From contig JBFLZY010000004.1 in assembly GCA_040755975.1 (NCBI GenBank), forward strand, positions 24,978-88,977: 64,000 nt of DNA, read 5' to 3'. A program made the translations under genes and the position numbers. Each line of letters starts with the position of its first letter. Within the stretch, counting starts at the first letter, position 1. A model generated the notes under the pieces. That model saw nothing but the letters and a program-made list of their open reading frames with translations. It made no database searches and was not told the origin of the DNA. Shown here in pieces: positions 26,091 to 33,365 of the stretch. Origin of the DNA: JAIMBK01 sp040755975. GTDB taxonomy: Bacteria; Bacillota; Desulfotomaculia; Desulfotomaculales; Nap2-2B.

Positions 26091-27485
26091 TTAGGGAGCG
26101 GGAGATTCGCGGAAAGCCGGTACCGTGTTATCCCGCGAGGCAATTCCCCTACCTACCGGAGCGCCGAGAACCAGGTCGGCGTAGCCATCTTCACCGTGCT
26201 GGGTGAGATCCAGCCCGTGTTCTTCTTCCTCCGTGCTGACGCGCAACCTGATTGCGAGGCCGATCAGTTTTAAAACAACCAGCGTCAATACTGCGGCAAA
26301 AACCCAGGTGCTGGCGACGCCAATAAGCTGGATCCAGAGTTGGGCGGGATTGCCGAAGAACAGGCCGTCCGCGCCGGCGGAGTTCACGGCGGTGGAGGCA
26401 AACAGACCGGTGGCCAGGGCGCCCCAGGTGCCCCCGATACCATGCACCCCAAAAACATCCAGCGAGTCGTCGTAGCCAAGCCGGGCCTTCAGGATGCTCA
26501 CGGCCAGGTAACAGACGATTCCGGCCACCAGGCCGATGAGCAGGGCGGCTACCGGCCCCACGAAACCCGCGGCCGGAGTTATAGCCACCAGTCCGGCCAC
26601 GCAGCCACTGGCCGCGCCCAGCATGGTTGGTTTGCCGTGGCGAAGCCACTCTGCAAAAACCCAGGATAGGGCTGCCATGGCGGCGGCGGTGTTCGTCACC
26701 GTGAAGGCGCTGGCAGCCAGGCCGCCAGCGGAGAGCGCGCTCCCGGCGTTAAAGCCAAACCAGCCGAACCACAGCAGCGCCGCCCCGAGCACCGTCATGG
26801 GCAGGTGGTGGGGAAGAATAGGCTCGCTGCCGTAACCTTTCCGCCGCCCCAGGACGAGGGCGGCAACCAGGCCGGAAATTCCGGAACTGATGTGCACCAC
26901 CGTTCCTCCCGCGAAATCCAGGGCACCCATTTCCCGCAGCCAGCCGCCCACGCCCCAAACCCAGTGCGCCAGCGGATCGTAGACAAAAGTCGTCCAGAGC
27001 AGAATAAAGGCAAGAAAAGCCGGAAAACGCATTCTTTCGGCAACCGAGCCGGTGATCAAAGCGGCCGTGATGATGGCAAACATCAACTGAAAAACCATAA
27101 AGGTCTGGTGGGGAATGGTGGCCGCGTAGTCGGGGTTGGGTTCCTGGCCCACTCCCTTTAAACCCAGCCAGTCCAGCGCCCCGATCAGATGGTTCTGGTC
27201 GGGGCCAAACGCTAGGCTGTAACCGAAGAGTACCCACTGGACGGAAATAAGACAGATGATCATGAAACACTGCATAATGATGCTCAAAACGTTTTTCTTG
27301 CGTACCATCCCACCGTAAAAGAAGGCGACTCCCGGGGTCATGATCATCACCAGCGCGGCGCTGATCAAGATAAAGGTGGTGTCTCCGGTATCCACTTCTC
27401 CCGCACCGGCCAGGGCCAGACCCGGAAAGCCCAGCAGAGCCAGCAAAAACAGAAGCAGCACTAATCTTCTTGACCGACTTTGCAT
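26091..27485 (-). CDS. amtB: Ammonium transporter AmtB
   Basis: 464 residues. An N-terminal signal sequence (RLVLLLFLLALLGFPGLALAGAG) is followed by about eleven membrane helices. Family features: MIMTPGVAFFYGGMVRKKNVLS, the pore histidine pair in FAGGTVVHISSGISGL (about residue 190) and DVFGVHGIGGTWGALATGLFA (about residue 345), and a cytoplasmic tail with LRVSTEEEEHGLDLTQHGE for GlnK contact. The start is ATG with GGGGAGGTATTTC. A promoter and a leader of about 250 bases with a terminator lie upstream; glnB follows. Confidence 0.96.
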   Translation of the reverse strand: MQSRSRRLVLLLFLLALLGFPGLALAGAGEVDTGDTTFILISAALVMIMTPGVAFFYGGMVRKKNVLSIIMQCFMIICLISVQWVLFGYSLAFGPDQNHLIGALDWLGLKGVGQEPNPDYAATIPHQTFMVFQLMFAIITAALITGSVAERMRFPAFLAFILLWTTFVYDPLAHWVWGVGGWLREMGALDFAGGTVVHISSGISGLVAALVLGRRKGYGSEPILPHHLPMTVLGAALLWFGWFGFNAGSALSAGGLAASAFTVTNTAAAMAALSWVFAEWLRHGKPTMLGAASGCVAGLVAITPAAGFVGPVAALLIGLVAGIVCYLAVSILKARLGYDDSLDVFGVHGIGGTWGALATGLFASTAVNSAGADGLFFGNPAQLWIQLIGVASTWVFAAVLTLVVLKLIGLAIRLRVSTEEEEHGLDLTQHGEDGYADLVLGAPVGRGIASRDNTVPAFRESPAP

Positions 27486-27740
27486 TAGAAATACCTCCCC
27501 TGATTGTTTTATTTTGCTTAAAGCGTTTCGGGAGCGGAGGGGCCCTGCTCCTTTCTCCCAAGACGCGTTCGGCCGAAGAAAACGAAAAGGCGCCGATCAA
27601 GAGAGCAGCGCTGCCCCGAAAAGCGCCTTTGCCATTTTGCCTTGCGAAATAGATCCTAAAAAAGCTAAAAAAGCCTTTCAGTCAGGATCTTCCCTGGCTA
27701 AAAGGCTCCCTCGCCGGATAATACTTCCCTGTATTAACTT
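27486..27740 (-). promoter_or_regulatory. amtB leader RNA with intrinsic terminator(s)
   Basis: From the predicted start near 27740 to the amtB ATG there are about 250 transcribed bases on the minus strand. One strong terminator hairpin lies at 27658-27707: AGCCTTT/AAAGGCT with an inner CAGG/CCTG pair, followed by TTTTTTAGCTTTTTT. A second hairpin (AAAGGCGC/GCGCCTTT, 27586-27630) is followed by a T-rich stretch (TTCGTTTTCTT). This layout suggests transcription attenuation of amtB-glnB. I recognise no known riboswitch or protein-binding leader here. Confidence 0.6.
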
Positions 27741-27746
27741 AAGCAG

Positions 27747-27775
27747 ATTTTAAATCAGGTTGATGATTTAGTCAA
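27747..27775 (-). promoter_or_regulatory. Sigma-A type promoter of amtB-glnB
   Basis: On the minus strand TTGACT (27775-27770), 17 bases and TAAAAT (27752-27747). It lies 260 bases upstream of amtB. Confidence 0.75.
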
Positions 27776-28052
27776 GGGGGCAGGAAAAATTTTTTTTAAT
27801 TGAAAAGACCCTGCCAAAAATAACCACCCAGGGTTAGCTAACACTTTTCTATTTCGTTCATAAGATAAAAAGTGCCGGAAGGTTGCGAAGCGGGAACTCC
27901 GGCCCGGGCAACGGCGCCCTCCAAATCAGTTGTCAGTCGTCGGACGTCAGAAGTCAGATTTAACTTTGCAAAAGCTAGGTTTTTGAAATTTTTCGCTGAA
28001 ATAGTTTCTGGCGTCCGGAAAGCACAAAAAAGTTTTTTGGAGGGAGAACCAG
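27776..28052. other. Intergenic region upstream of asnB
   Basis: 277 bases without a gene between the amtB promoter and asnB. It holds GGTTGCGAAGCGGGAACTCC...GGGCAACGGCGCCC (about 27883-27920), which can fold but which I do not recognise, and a degenerate GTCAGTCGTCGGACGTCAGAAGTC repeat at about 27930-27957 that recurs near 15400 and 63158. asnB has GGAGGGAGAACC before its ATG. Confidence 0.5.
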
Positions 28053-29900
28053 ATGTGCGGAATAACGGGCTGGGTAGATTTGGAAGTTGATCTTTTGCAA
28101 AAAGGTCCCGTTTTGGAAGCAATGGCCGAGACGCTATCCTGCCGGGGGCCGGATGACAGCGGGGTCTGGGTTTCCCCGTCGGCGGGCCTGGCGCACCGCC
28201 GCCTGGTCGTAATTGACCCGGAAGGCGGCGGTCAGCCCATGATCCGCCGGCGCGGCGAGAACCTGTACGTACTCGCCTATAACGGCGAACTTTATAATAC
28301 TGCCGAATTGCGCGCAGAGCTGGCGGCCAAAGGGTATCGTTTTCTTGGTCACTCGGATACGGAAGTTTTGCTGGCGGCTTACATGGAATGGGGAAAGGGG
28401 TGTGTGGAGCGCCTCAACGGCATTTTTGCCTTTGCCGTTTGGAGCGAGAGCGATCGGCAGCTGTTTTTGGCCCGCGACCGGCTGGGGGTGAAGCCGCTCT
28501 TTTACACCTTGCGCGGCAATACTTTTCTTTTCGGATCGGAACCCAAATCCCTGCTTGCCCACCCGGCAGTCCAACCGGAGGTAGACGCCGAGGGTCTGGC
28601 CGAGCTTTTTTTGATCGGTCCCGCCCGGACACCCGGACAGGGGGTGTTCCGCGGCATTCGGGAACTTCTGCCGGGGTACTGGCTGGTTTACGACCCAAAG
28701 GGAATCCGGACCGGCCGGTACTGGTCCCTGGAAAGCAAACCGCATACAGACGATCTGGCGGCTACCGCCGCAAAAGTTCGCTACCTTCTGGAAGACGCCG
28801 TCAAAAGGCAGCTTGTTTCCGACGTTCCCCTTTGCACGTTGTTGTCGGGGGGACTGGACTCCAGCGCCATTACCGCTTTTGCCGCCAAAGAACTGGCGCG
28901 GGGCGGCAAAGGGCCGCTGGCTACTTACTCCGTGGACTACGTGGACAACGATCGCCATTTCCGGCCGAACCGCTTCCAGCCGAATTCCGACGCGCCTTGG
29001 GCGCCGAAGATCGCCTCTCTGTTCGGCACGCTTCACCAAACCGTCTTCATTGATACGCCCGAGCTGGTCGACGCCCTGACAATTGCCTTGCGGGCGCGGG
29101 ATCTGCCGGGGATGGTCGATATCGATGCCTCTCTTTATCTTTTTTCCCGGGCGGTAAAAAAGGGGGCCACCGTGGCCCTGGCGGGGGAGTGTGCCGACGA
29201 AATATTCGGCGGCTACCCCTGGTGCCGGAACGGGGAAGTTTTGGATAACGGGGTCTTTCCCTGGATGCGCCTCTTACCCGAGCGGGTACGCCTGCTTTCC
29301 CCGGAGCTGATCAACTGCATCCGGCCTCGCGAATATGTAAACAGCCGCTGCCGGGAGGCCCTGGCGGAAGTACCCGCCCTGCCGGGCGAAAGCCGGTTTG
29401 AGGCCGGGATGCGCCGGATTCTCTACCTGAACATTACGCGCTGGATGCCCGTCCTGCTCGACCGCATGGACCGCATGAGCATGGCGGCGGGCCTGGAAGT
29501 CCGGGTCCCTTTCTGCGACCACCACCTCGTCGAATACGTGTGGAATATCCCCTGGACAGTGAAAAGTTGTGACCAACGGGAAAAGGGCATCTTGCGCCGG
29601 GCTTTGGCCGGCATTTTGCCGGCAGATATCCTGACCCGGCGCAAAAGCCCTTACCCGAAGACGCACAACCCGACCTACCTGGAAGCTGTGCGCACCTGGT
29701 TCCGGCACATTTTGGACGATGCCGCCGCGCCTCTTCGCCAACTGATCGACGTGGACTACGGGCGCGAAATCGTCCGCACCGGCGCGGCAGCTTTTGATCC
29801 GGCGTGGTTCGGCCAGCTTATGGGCGGCGCTCAGCTTTTCGCCTACCTGGTTCAAATTGATACCTGGTTGCGGGAATACCGGGTCCAGATCCGGCTTTAG
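28053..29900 (+). CDS. asnB: Asparagine synthase (glutamine-hydrolysing)
   Basis: 615 residues. N-terminal glutamine amidotransferase domain with the nucleophile Cys2 (MCGITGWVD), SCRGPDDSG, AYNGELYNTAELR and SDTEVLLAAY; C-terminal synthetase domain with the PP-loop LLSGGLDSSAITAF (about residue 263), ECADEIFGGYPW and RMDRMSMAAGLEVRVPFCDHHLVEY. It makes asparagine from aspartate, ATP and glutamine nitrogen. Complete, with all key motifs. It lies divergently from the amtB-glnB ammonium module, an arrangement that makes sense for nitrogen assimilation, though shared control is inference. Confidence 0.94.
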   Translation: MCGITGWVDLEVDLLQKGPVLEAMAETLSCRGPDDSGVWVSPSAGLAHRRLVVIDPEGGGQPMIRRRGENLYVLAYNGELYNTAELRAELAAKGYRFLGHSDTEVLLAAYMEWGKGCVERLNGIFAFAVWSESDRQLFLARDRLGVKPLFYTLRGNTFLFGSEPKSLLAHPAVQPEVDAEGLAELFLIGPARTPGQGVFRGIRELLPGYWLVYDPKGIRTGRYWSLESKPHTDDLAATAAKVRYLLEDAVKRQLVSDVPLCTLLSGGLDSSAITAFAAKELARGGKGPLATYSVDYVDNDRHFRPNRFQPNSDAPWAPKIASLFGTLHQTVFIDTPELVDALTIALRARDLPGMVDIDASLYLFSRAVKKGATVALAGECADEIFGGYPWCRNGEVLDNGVFPWMRLLPERVRLLSPELINCIRPREYVNSRCREALAEVPALPGESRFEAGMRRILYLNITRWMPVLLDRMDRMSMAAGLEVRVPFCDHHLVEYVWNIPWTVKSCDQREKGILRRALAGILPADILTRRKSPYPKTHNPTYLEAVRTWFRHILDDAAAPLRQLIDVDYGREIVRTGAAAFDPAWFGQLMGGAQLFAYLVQIDTWLREYRVQIRL

Positions 29901-30033
29901 CAATTGGGGTGCTTGGGTTCTCAAAAGGGACGGCATGTTTTAGTGACGGTTTGTAATCGTAACTTAATAAAATTTTTTTAAGGGACAAGGAAATTATTAG
30001 TTTTATCTAGAAAGAATAACTTGGAGAGGAAAA

Positions 30034-30093
30034 ATGAGAAAAATTGAACAACTAGCAATAGGTAGGGATGCTGCATGCGACCACAGGTGTTGA
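30034..30093 (+). CDS. Possible 19-residue leader ORF overlapping the acyl-CoA dehydrogenase start
   Basis: ATG at 30034 follows GGAGAGGAAAA, which is a better ribosome binding site than the one before the dehydrogenase ATG at 30075. The frame ends at TGA 30091-30093, 19 bases inside the dehydrogenase in another frame. It could couple translation of the dehydrogenase or be chance. No family resemblance. Confidence 0.3.
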   Translation: MRKIEQLAIGRDAACDHRC

Positions 30094-31220
30094 TTGAAGG
30101 AGAAAATATTTATCAGGCGATGGTCAATTTTTTGGCGCAAAAATTAGCCGGGAACTGCAAGCGCCTTGAAAACGACCCCGTTTTCAGGCGCGAGTTTTAT
30201 CGTGAAATGGGCGCTTGCGGAATTATGGGGATGGCCGGACCCAAACCCTACGGTAATTCTTTTTCCTTTCGGCGAATGGCTTCGATCTTTGAAGAGGTAG
30301 CGAAAAGTTCAGTAGGCCTGGCGATTTCCCTGGCTGCCCACACCATTTGTGTTTATATGATTGGCCGGTGGGGGTCGGACGCCCAGAAAAAACGCTTGCT
30401 TCCCGCGCTTTGCCGGGGTGAGAAATTGGGGGCTTTTTGTCTGACCGAACCCAAAACCGGCTCCGATGCAAAAAACCTGGGGATGAGAGCCGTTTCTGCG
30501 CCGCAAGGGTACACCCTGCAGGGAACCAAAACCTTTGTCACCAATGGGGGTGAAGCTTCGGTATATATAGTTTTAGCCCGGGTTAAGTGCCCGGATGAAG
30601 ACAATCCCGGCGGCGGCAAGATCACGGCTTTTATTGTGGAGGATACAGTCGCGAACCTGGCGATTAAACCTTACCGGGAGCAAAAAGTCGGCTTTGGCTC
30701 CTTCCCCATTGCCCTGTTGTGTTTTAGAGGGAGCGTGGTTGCGAAAGAAAACCGGTTGGGAGAAGAGGGTGAGGGATTTCGTCTGGCCATGAAAACATTG
30801 GAAGTAAGCAAGGTTAACATGGGGGCGATTGGCGTGGGTCTGGCCGAGGCTGCCTACCGGTCGGCGGTAGCTTATGCCCGGCGCCGTAAACAGTTCTCCC
30901 GAAGGATTGCCGATTTTCAGGCTGTTCAGTTTATGATCGTTGATATGTATACAAAAATTAAAGCGGCCCGGTTATTGGTTCGGGACGCCGCCGAGCAGTT
31001 CGATACCGGACGGGCCGAAGGGTATGAGTCGGCCATGGCGAAATGTTATGCCACTGACATTGCCATCCAGGTTGTGACCGATGCCGCCCAGGTATTAGGC
31101 GGGGCCGGGCTCCTGGTTCATTCTCTGGAGAAAAACCTCTGGGAAGCCAAGCTGTTGCAAATTCTGGAAGGCACTAACCAGATCCAGCGAATGATTATTG
31201 CCCGTCATTTGCTTGAGTAA
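30075..31220 (+). CDS. Acyl-CoA dehydrogenase
   Basis: 381 residues with the three-domain FAD acyl-CoA dehydrogenase fold: helical N-domain; beta domain with GAFCLTEPKTGSDAKNLG and GTKTFVTNGGEASVYIV; C-terminal helices with RKQFSRRIADFQAVQFMI, DAAQVLGGAGLL and ILEGTNQIQRMIIARHLL. The glutamate of EGTNQIQR (about residue 363) is the usual catalytic base. It oxidises an acyl-CoA to enoyl-CoA, passing electrons to an ETF. The usual 'PEEYGG' stretch is replaced by PKPYGN. No etf or other beta-oxidation gene is nearby, so the substrate cannot be told. Confidence 0.9.
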   Translation: MRPQVLIEGENIYQAMVNFLAQKLAGNCKRLENDPVFRREFYREMGACGIMGMAGPKPYGNSFSFRRMASIFEEVAKSSVGLAISLAAHTICVYMIGRWGSDAQKKRLLPALCRGEKLGAFCLTEPKTGSDAKNLGMRAVSAPQGYTLQGTKTFVTNGGEASVYIVLARVKCPDEDNPGGGKITAFIVEDTVANLAIKPYREQKVGFGSFPIALLCFRGSVVAKENRLGEEGEGFRLAMKTLEVSKVNMGAIGVGLAEAAYRSAVAYARRRKQFSRRIADFQAVQFMIVDMYTKIKAARLLVRDAAEQFDTGRAEGYESAMAKCYATDIAIQVVTDAAQVLGGAGLLVHSLEKNLWEAKLLQILEGTNQIQRMIIARHLLE

Positions 31221-31295
31221 AAGAAATGTGGAAAAATAAAATCTTATGTGCTATTATATTCAGAAGTAACGCATTGAGTGAAGGGAAGATCGCTG

Positions 31296-31808
31296 ATGAA
31301 GCACACTCTGGCGGTCCTGGTTTTAAACAAACCGGGCGTTCTGGCCAGGATTTCCGGGCTTTTGAGCAGACGGGTTTTTAATATCGAAAGCATCACCGCC
31401 GGTTATACGGAGGAGCAGGACATCACCCGGATTACCCTGGTCATCAACGGCGACGATCGGGAACTGGATCAGGTAATTAAACAGCTATCCAAGTTAATTG
31501 ACGTTATTAAGATCCGGAAACTGGAAAGCCCTGATACAATTGAGCGGGAGCTTGCTCTGATTAAAGTGAAGGCCCATCCTGCGCGGCGTTCAGATATAGT
31601 TGCTATAGTGGAAATTTTTCGCGCCAACATTGTGGACATAAACCGGGAAACGGTCGTAATTGAACTCACCGGCGACGAAGAAAAGATCAATGCTCTCTGC
31701 TCCGTTCTGGAGGAGCACGGGATTGTGGAAATGGTCCGCACCGGCAAGATTGCCATCGGCAGGGGGCCCGGCGCGGTCAAATACCTGCCGGACGGCAACG
31801 GCGGTTAA
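31296..31808 (+). CDS. ilvN: Acetolactate synthase small (regulatory) subunit
   Basis: 170 residues. N-terminal ACT domain with LAVLVLNKPGVLARISGLL and FNIESITAGYTE, which binds valine for feedback inhibition, then the C-terminal domain with RELALIKVKAHPARRSDIV, FRANIVDINRETVVIELTG and GAVKYLPDG. It activates and regulates the catalytic subunit in branched-chain amino acid synthesis. ilvB, normally adjacent, is not in the window, so this is an orphan copy. ATG 31296 follows GAAGGGAAG. Often also named ilvH. Confidence 0.93.
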   Translation: MKHTLAVLVLNKPGVLARISGLLSRRVFNIESITAGYTEEQDITRITLVINGDDRELDQVIKQLSKLIDVIKIRKLESPDTIERELALIKVKAHPARRSDIVAIVEIFRANIVDINRETVVIELTGDEEKINALCSVLEEHGIVEMVRTGKIAIGRGPGAVKYLPDGNGG

Positions 31809-31823
31809 AGGAGCGTGAATTGA

Positions 31824-32525
31824 TTGTCCGCTGTCATCGGGGTTACCTGCGGTTGGGATGATGACAGGGGAAGGTATTATCTAAATTCTTTATATGTCCG
31901 GGCGATCGTGGCCGCGGGGGGAACGCCGGTCCTGATCCCGGATTGTCTTGGACGGGATGAAATCCACAGGCTGGTTTCTTTAATCAACGGGTTGTTGCTG
32001 ACCGGCGGCGGAGACGTTGATCCCGTATATTTTGGGGAAGAACCTCTGCCGGCCTGCGGGGAAATTACTCCGGCGCGGGACGCCCTGGAAGTGGAACTGG
32101 TGAAAGCGAGTCTGGCCGCAGGCTTACCCGTTTTTGGGATCTGCCGGGGAGCCCAGGTGCTGAACATTGCCGCCGGGGGTGATCTTTACCAGGATATCAG
32201 CACCCAGATTAAAGGTTCTCTGCGGCACAACCAGCGAGCGCCTCTTTGGGCCCCCACCCATAACATTCAGATCGAGCCAGGCACCTTGCTGGAATCTATT
32301 TTTCAGGAAAAGGTTGTCCGGGTGAACACCTTTCATCACCAGGCAATCCGCAACCCTGCACCGGGGTTTATTGTTTGTGCCCGTTCCAGCGACGGGGTGG
32401 TTGAGGCAATCGAAAGCATCAATCACCGGTTTGTCCTGGGCGTTCAGTGTCACCCGGAAGGGATGTGGGAAAGGGAACCCCGCTTCTTAAGACTTTTTGC
32501 CGCGCTGGTGGAGGCCAGCAAATAA
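31824..32525 (+). CDS. Gamma-glutamyl-gamma-aminobutyrate hydrolase family (peptidase C26)
   Basis: 233 residues of the class I glutamine amidotransferase-like C26 family (PuuD-like). The nucleophile elbow is FGICRGAQVLN (cysteine near residue 107), with histidine and glutamate in VLGVQCHPEGMW (about residues 213-216); GLLLTGGGDVDPVYFGE is a family block. Members hydrolyse gamma-glutamyl amide bonds, for example in putrescine breakdown. There is no putrescine gene nearby, so the true substrate is open. TTG start behind GGAGCGTGAAT, 15 bases after ilvN. Confidence 0.87.
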   Translation: MSAVIGVTCGWDDDRGRYYLNSLYVRAIVAAGGTPVLIPDCLGRDEIHRLVSLINGLLLTGGGDVDPVYFGEEPLPACGEITPARDALEVELVKASLAAGLPVFGICRGAQVLNIAAGGDLYQDISTQIKGSLRHNQRAPLWAPTHNIQIEPGTLLESIFQEKVVRVNTFHHQAIRNPAPGFIVCARSSDGVVEAIESINHRFVLGVQCHPEGMWEREPRFLRLFAALVEASK

Positions 32526-32584
32526 ACTTGTAAGCCGCACCTCCGAAAAAATTACACAATTTCCCATGGAATTTTTGGATCTGT

Positions 32585-32614
32585 TGGAGGTAAATCAGTT
32601 TTCTTGTCGAAGAA
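32585..32614 (+). promoter_or_regulatory. Candidate sigma-H promoter with Spo0A box before spo0F
   Basis: TTGTCGAA at 32604-32611 is a perfect Spo0A box. GGAGGTAAA, 11 bases, then GTCGAAG resembles the sigma-H pattern (AGGAWWW ... GAAT), with one mismatch in each element. In B. subtilis spo0F is controlled by sigma-H and Spo0A, so the arrangement is expected. Confidence 0.5.
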
Positions 32615-32677
32615 AAATAAACGGAAATATCTTGTGTAAATGTCAGTATATGTCGCACAATGTCGGAGGTGTCAAAA

Positions 32678-33040
32678 ATGAAAAATGTATCGGATGTGCT
32701 GGTTGTTGACGACCAGCCGGGAATGCGGCAGTTGCTGCGTTCCGTAGTGGAGGAAGTGGGGTATAAAGTGTACCTGGCCGAAAATGGCCTGGAGGCCGTT
32801 GCAATGGTGCGGAAGATCCGCCCGCAGCTGGTCTTTATGGATGTAAAGATGCCGGTGATGGACGGGTTGGAAGCGTTAAGGGAGATAAAGGAAATTGCTC
32901 CCGAAACTGAGGTAATTATGATGACCGCTTATATTTCCGAGGAAATTAAAAGCCAGGTCAAAGAAATGGGAGCCCGGTGTTGCCTGGCCAAACCTTTTGA
33001 AATAGAAAAGGTGAAAAGACTTTTAAGAGATCATTCTTAA
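32678..33040 (+). CDS. spo0F: Sporulation response regulator Spo0F
   Basis: 120 residues: one receiver domain without an output domain. Key residues: acidic pair in VLVVDDQPGMRQLL, the phosphoacceptor aspartate in LVFMDVKMPVMDG, threonine in VIIMMTAY-like (EVIMMTAYISE) and lysine in CLAKPFEIEKVKRLL. Its VDDQ-G-R start and AKPF end are those of Spo0F, the phosphorelay carrier between sensor kinases and Spo0B/Spo0A. Another free-standing CheY-like function is possible. ATG 32678 follows GGAGGTGTCAAAA. Confidence 0.83.
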   Translation: MKNVSDVLVVDDQPGMRQLLRSVVEEVGYKVYLAENGLEAVAMVRKIRPQLVFMDVKMPVMDGLEALREIKEIAPETEVIMMTAYISEEIKSQVKEMGARCCLAKPFEIEKVKRLLRDHS

Positions 33041-33084
33041 ACACTCAGGTTCCTTAAAAAAGGAATTCTTCGCTGCCCTGCGAA

Positions 33085-33090
33085 TATAAT
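33085..33090 (+). promoter_or_regulatory. -10 element of the thi operon
   Basis: TATAAT about 28 bases before the riboswitch, with a suitable distance for transcription to start just upstream of it. The -35 region is not a clear match. Confidence 0.5.
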
Positions 33091-33117
33091 GAAGGAGAAT
33101 TAAATATCCGGATTGAC

Positions 33118-33298
33118 CCATAGGGGTGCCCCGGCACTCAAAATACACTAAACGTCTTGCGGCCATGAGGCGGTGTTTTTGGTAAATGGCGACTGGTCCT
33201 GAAGAAACGTTGCGTGCTTGAGTGCCAGGGCTGAGAAAAGCGTTTTTAAAGCTTTACCCTTTGAACCTGATCTGGATCATGCCAGCGTAGGGAATGGG
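33118..33298 (+). ncRNA. TPP riboswitch (THI element) with long P3 arm
   Basis: The conserved parts are all present: AGGGGTGCC at about 33122, GGGCTGAGA at 33228-33236, ACCCTTTGAACCTGATCTGG at about 33257-33276, and TCATGCCAGCGTAGGGAA at 33277-33294. Between the first two lies an unusually long P3 arm closed by GGCACTCAA (33133-33141) / TTGAGTGCC (33218-33226). It senses thiamine pyrophosphate and lies directly before thiD2-thiE-thiC. Confidence 0.96.
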
Positions 33299-33316
33299 TA
33301 TTAGAAATCTAAGATT

Positions 33317-33346
33317 ATACCCACCCTCAGGCGGTGGGTATTTTTG
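33317..33346 (+). terminator. Riboswitch-controlled terminator before thiE
   Basis: TACCCACC (33318-33325), a 7-base loop and GGTGGGTA (33333-33340), then TTTTT. It is the expression platform of the TPP riboswitch: TPP binding would favour termination. It lies 20 bases before the thiD2-thiE start. Confidence 0.88.
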
Positions 33347-33365
33347 TGCAAGGAGAGCGGCGGAT

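Noticed and set aside
27600..27660. Sigma-54 promoter for amtB
   Set aside because: A TGGCAAAG word is present on the minus strand but there is no TTGC at the required distance; a good sigma-A promoter lies upstream.
28134..29039. 301-codon minus-strand frame opposite asnB
   Set aside because: Shadow of a complete asparagine synthase gene with intact motifs.
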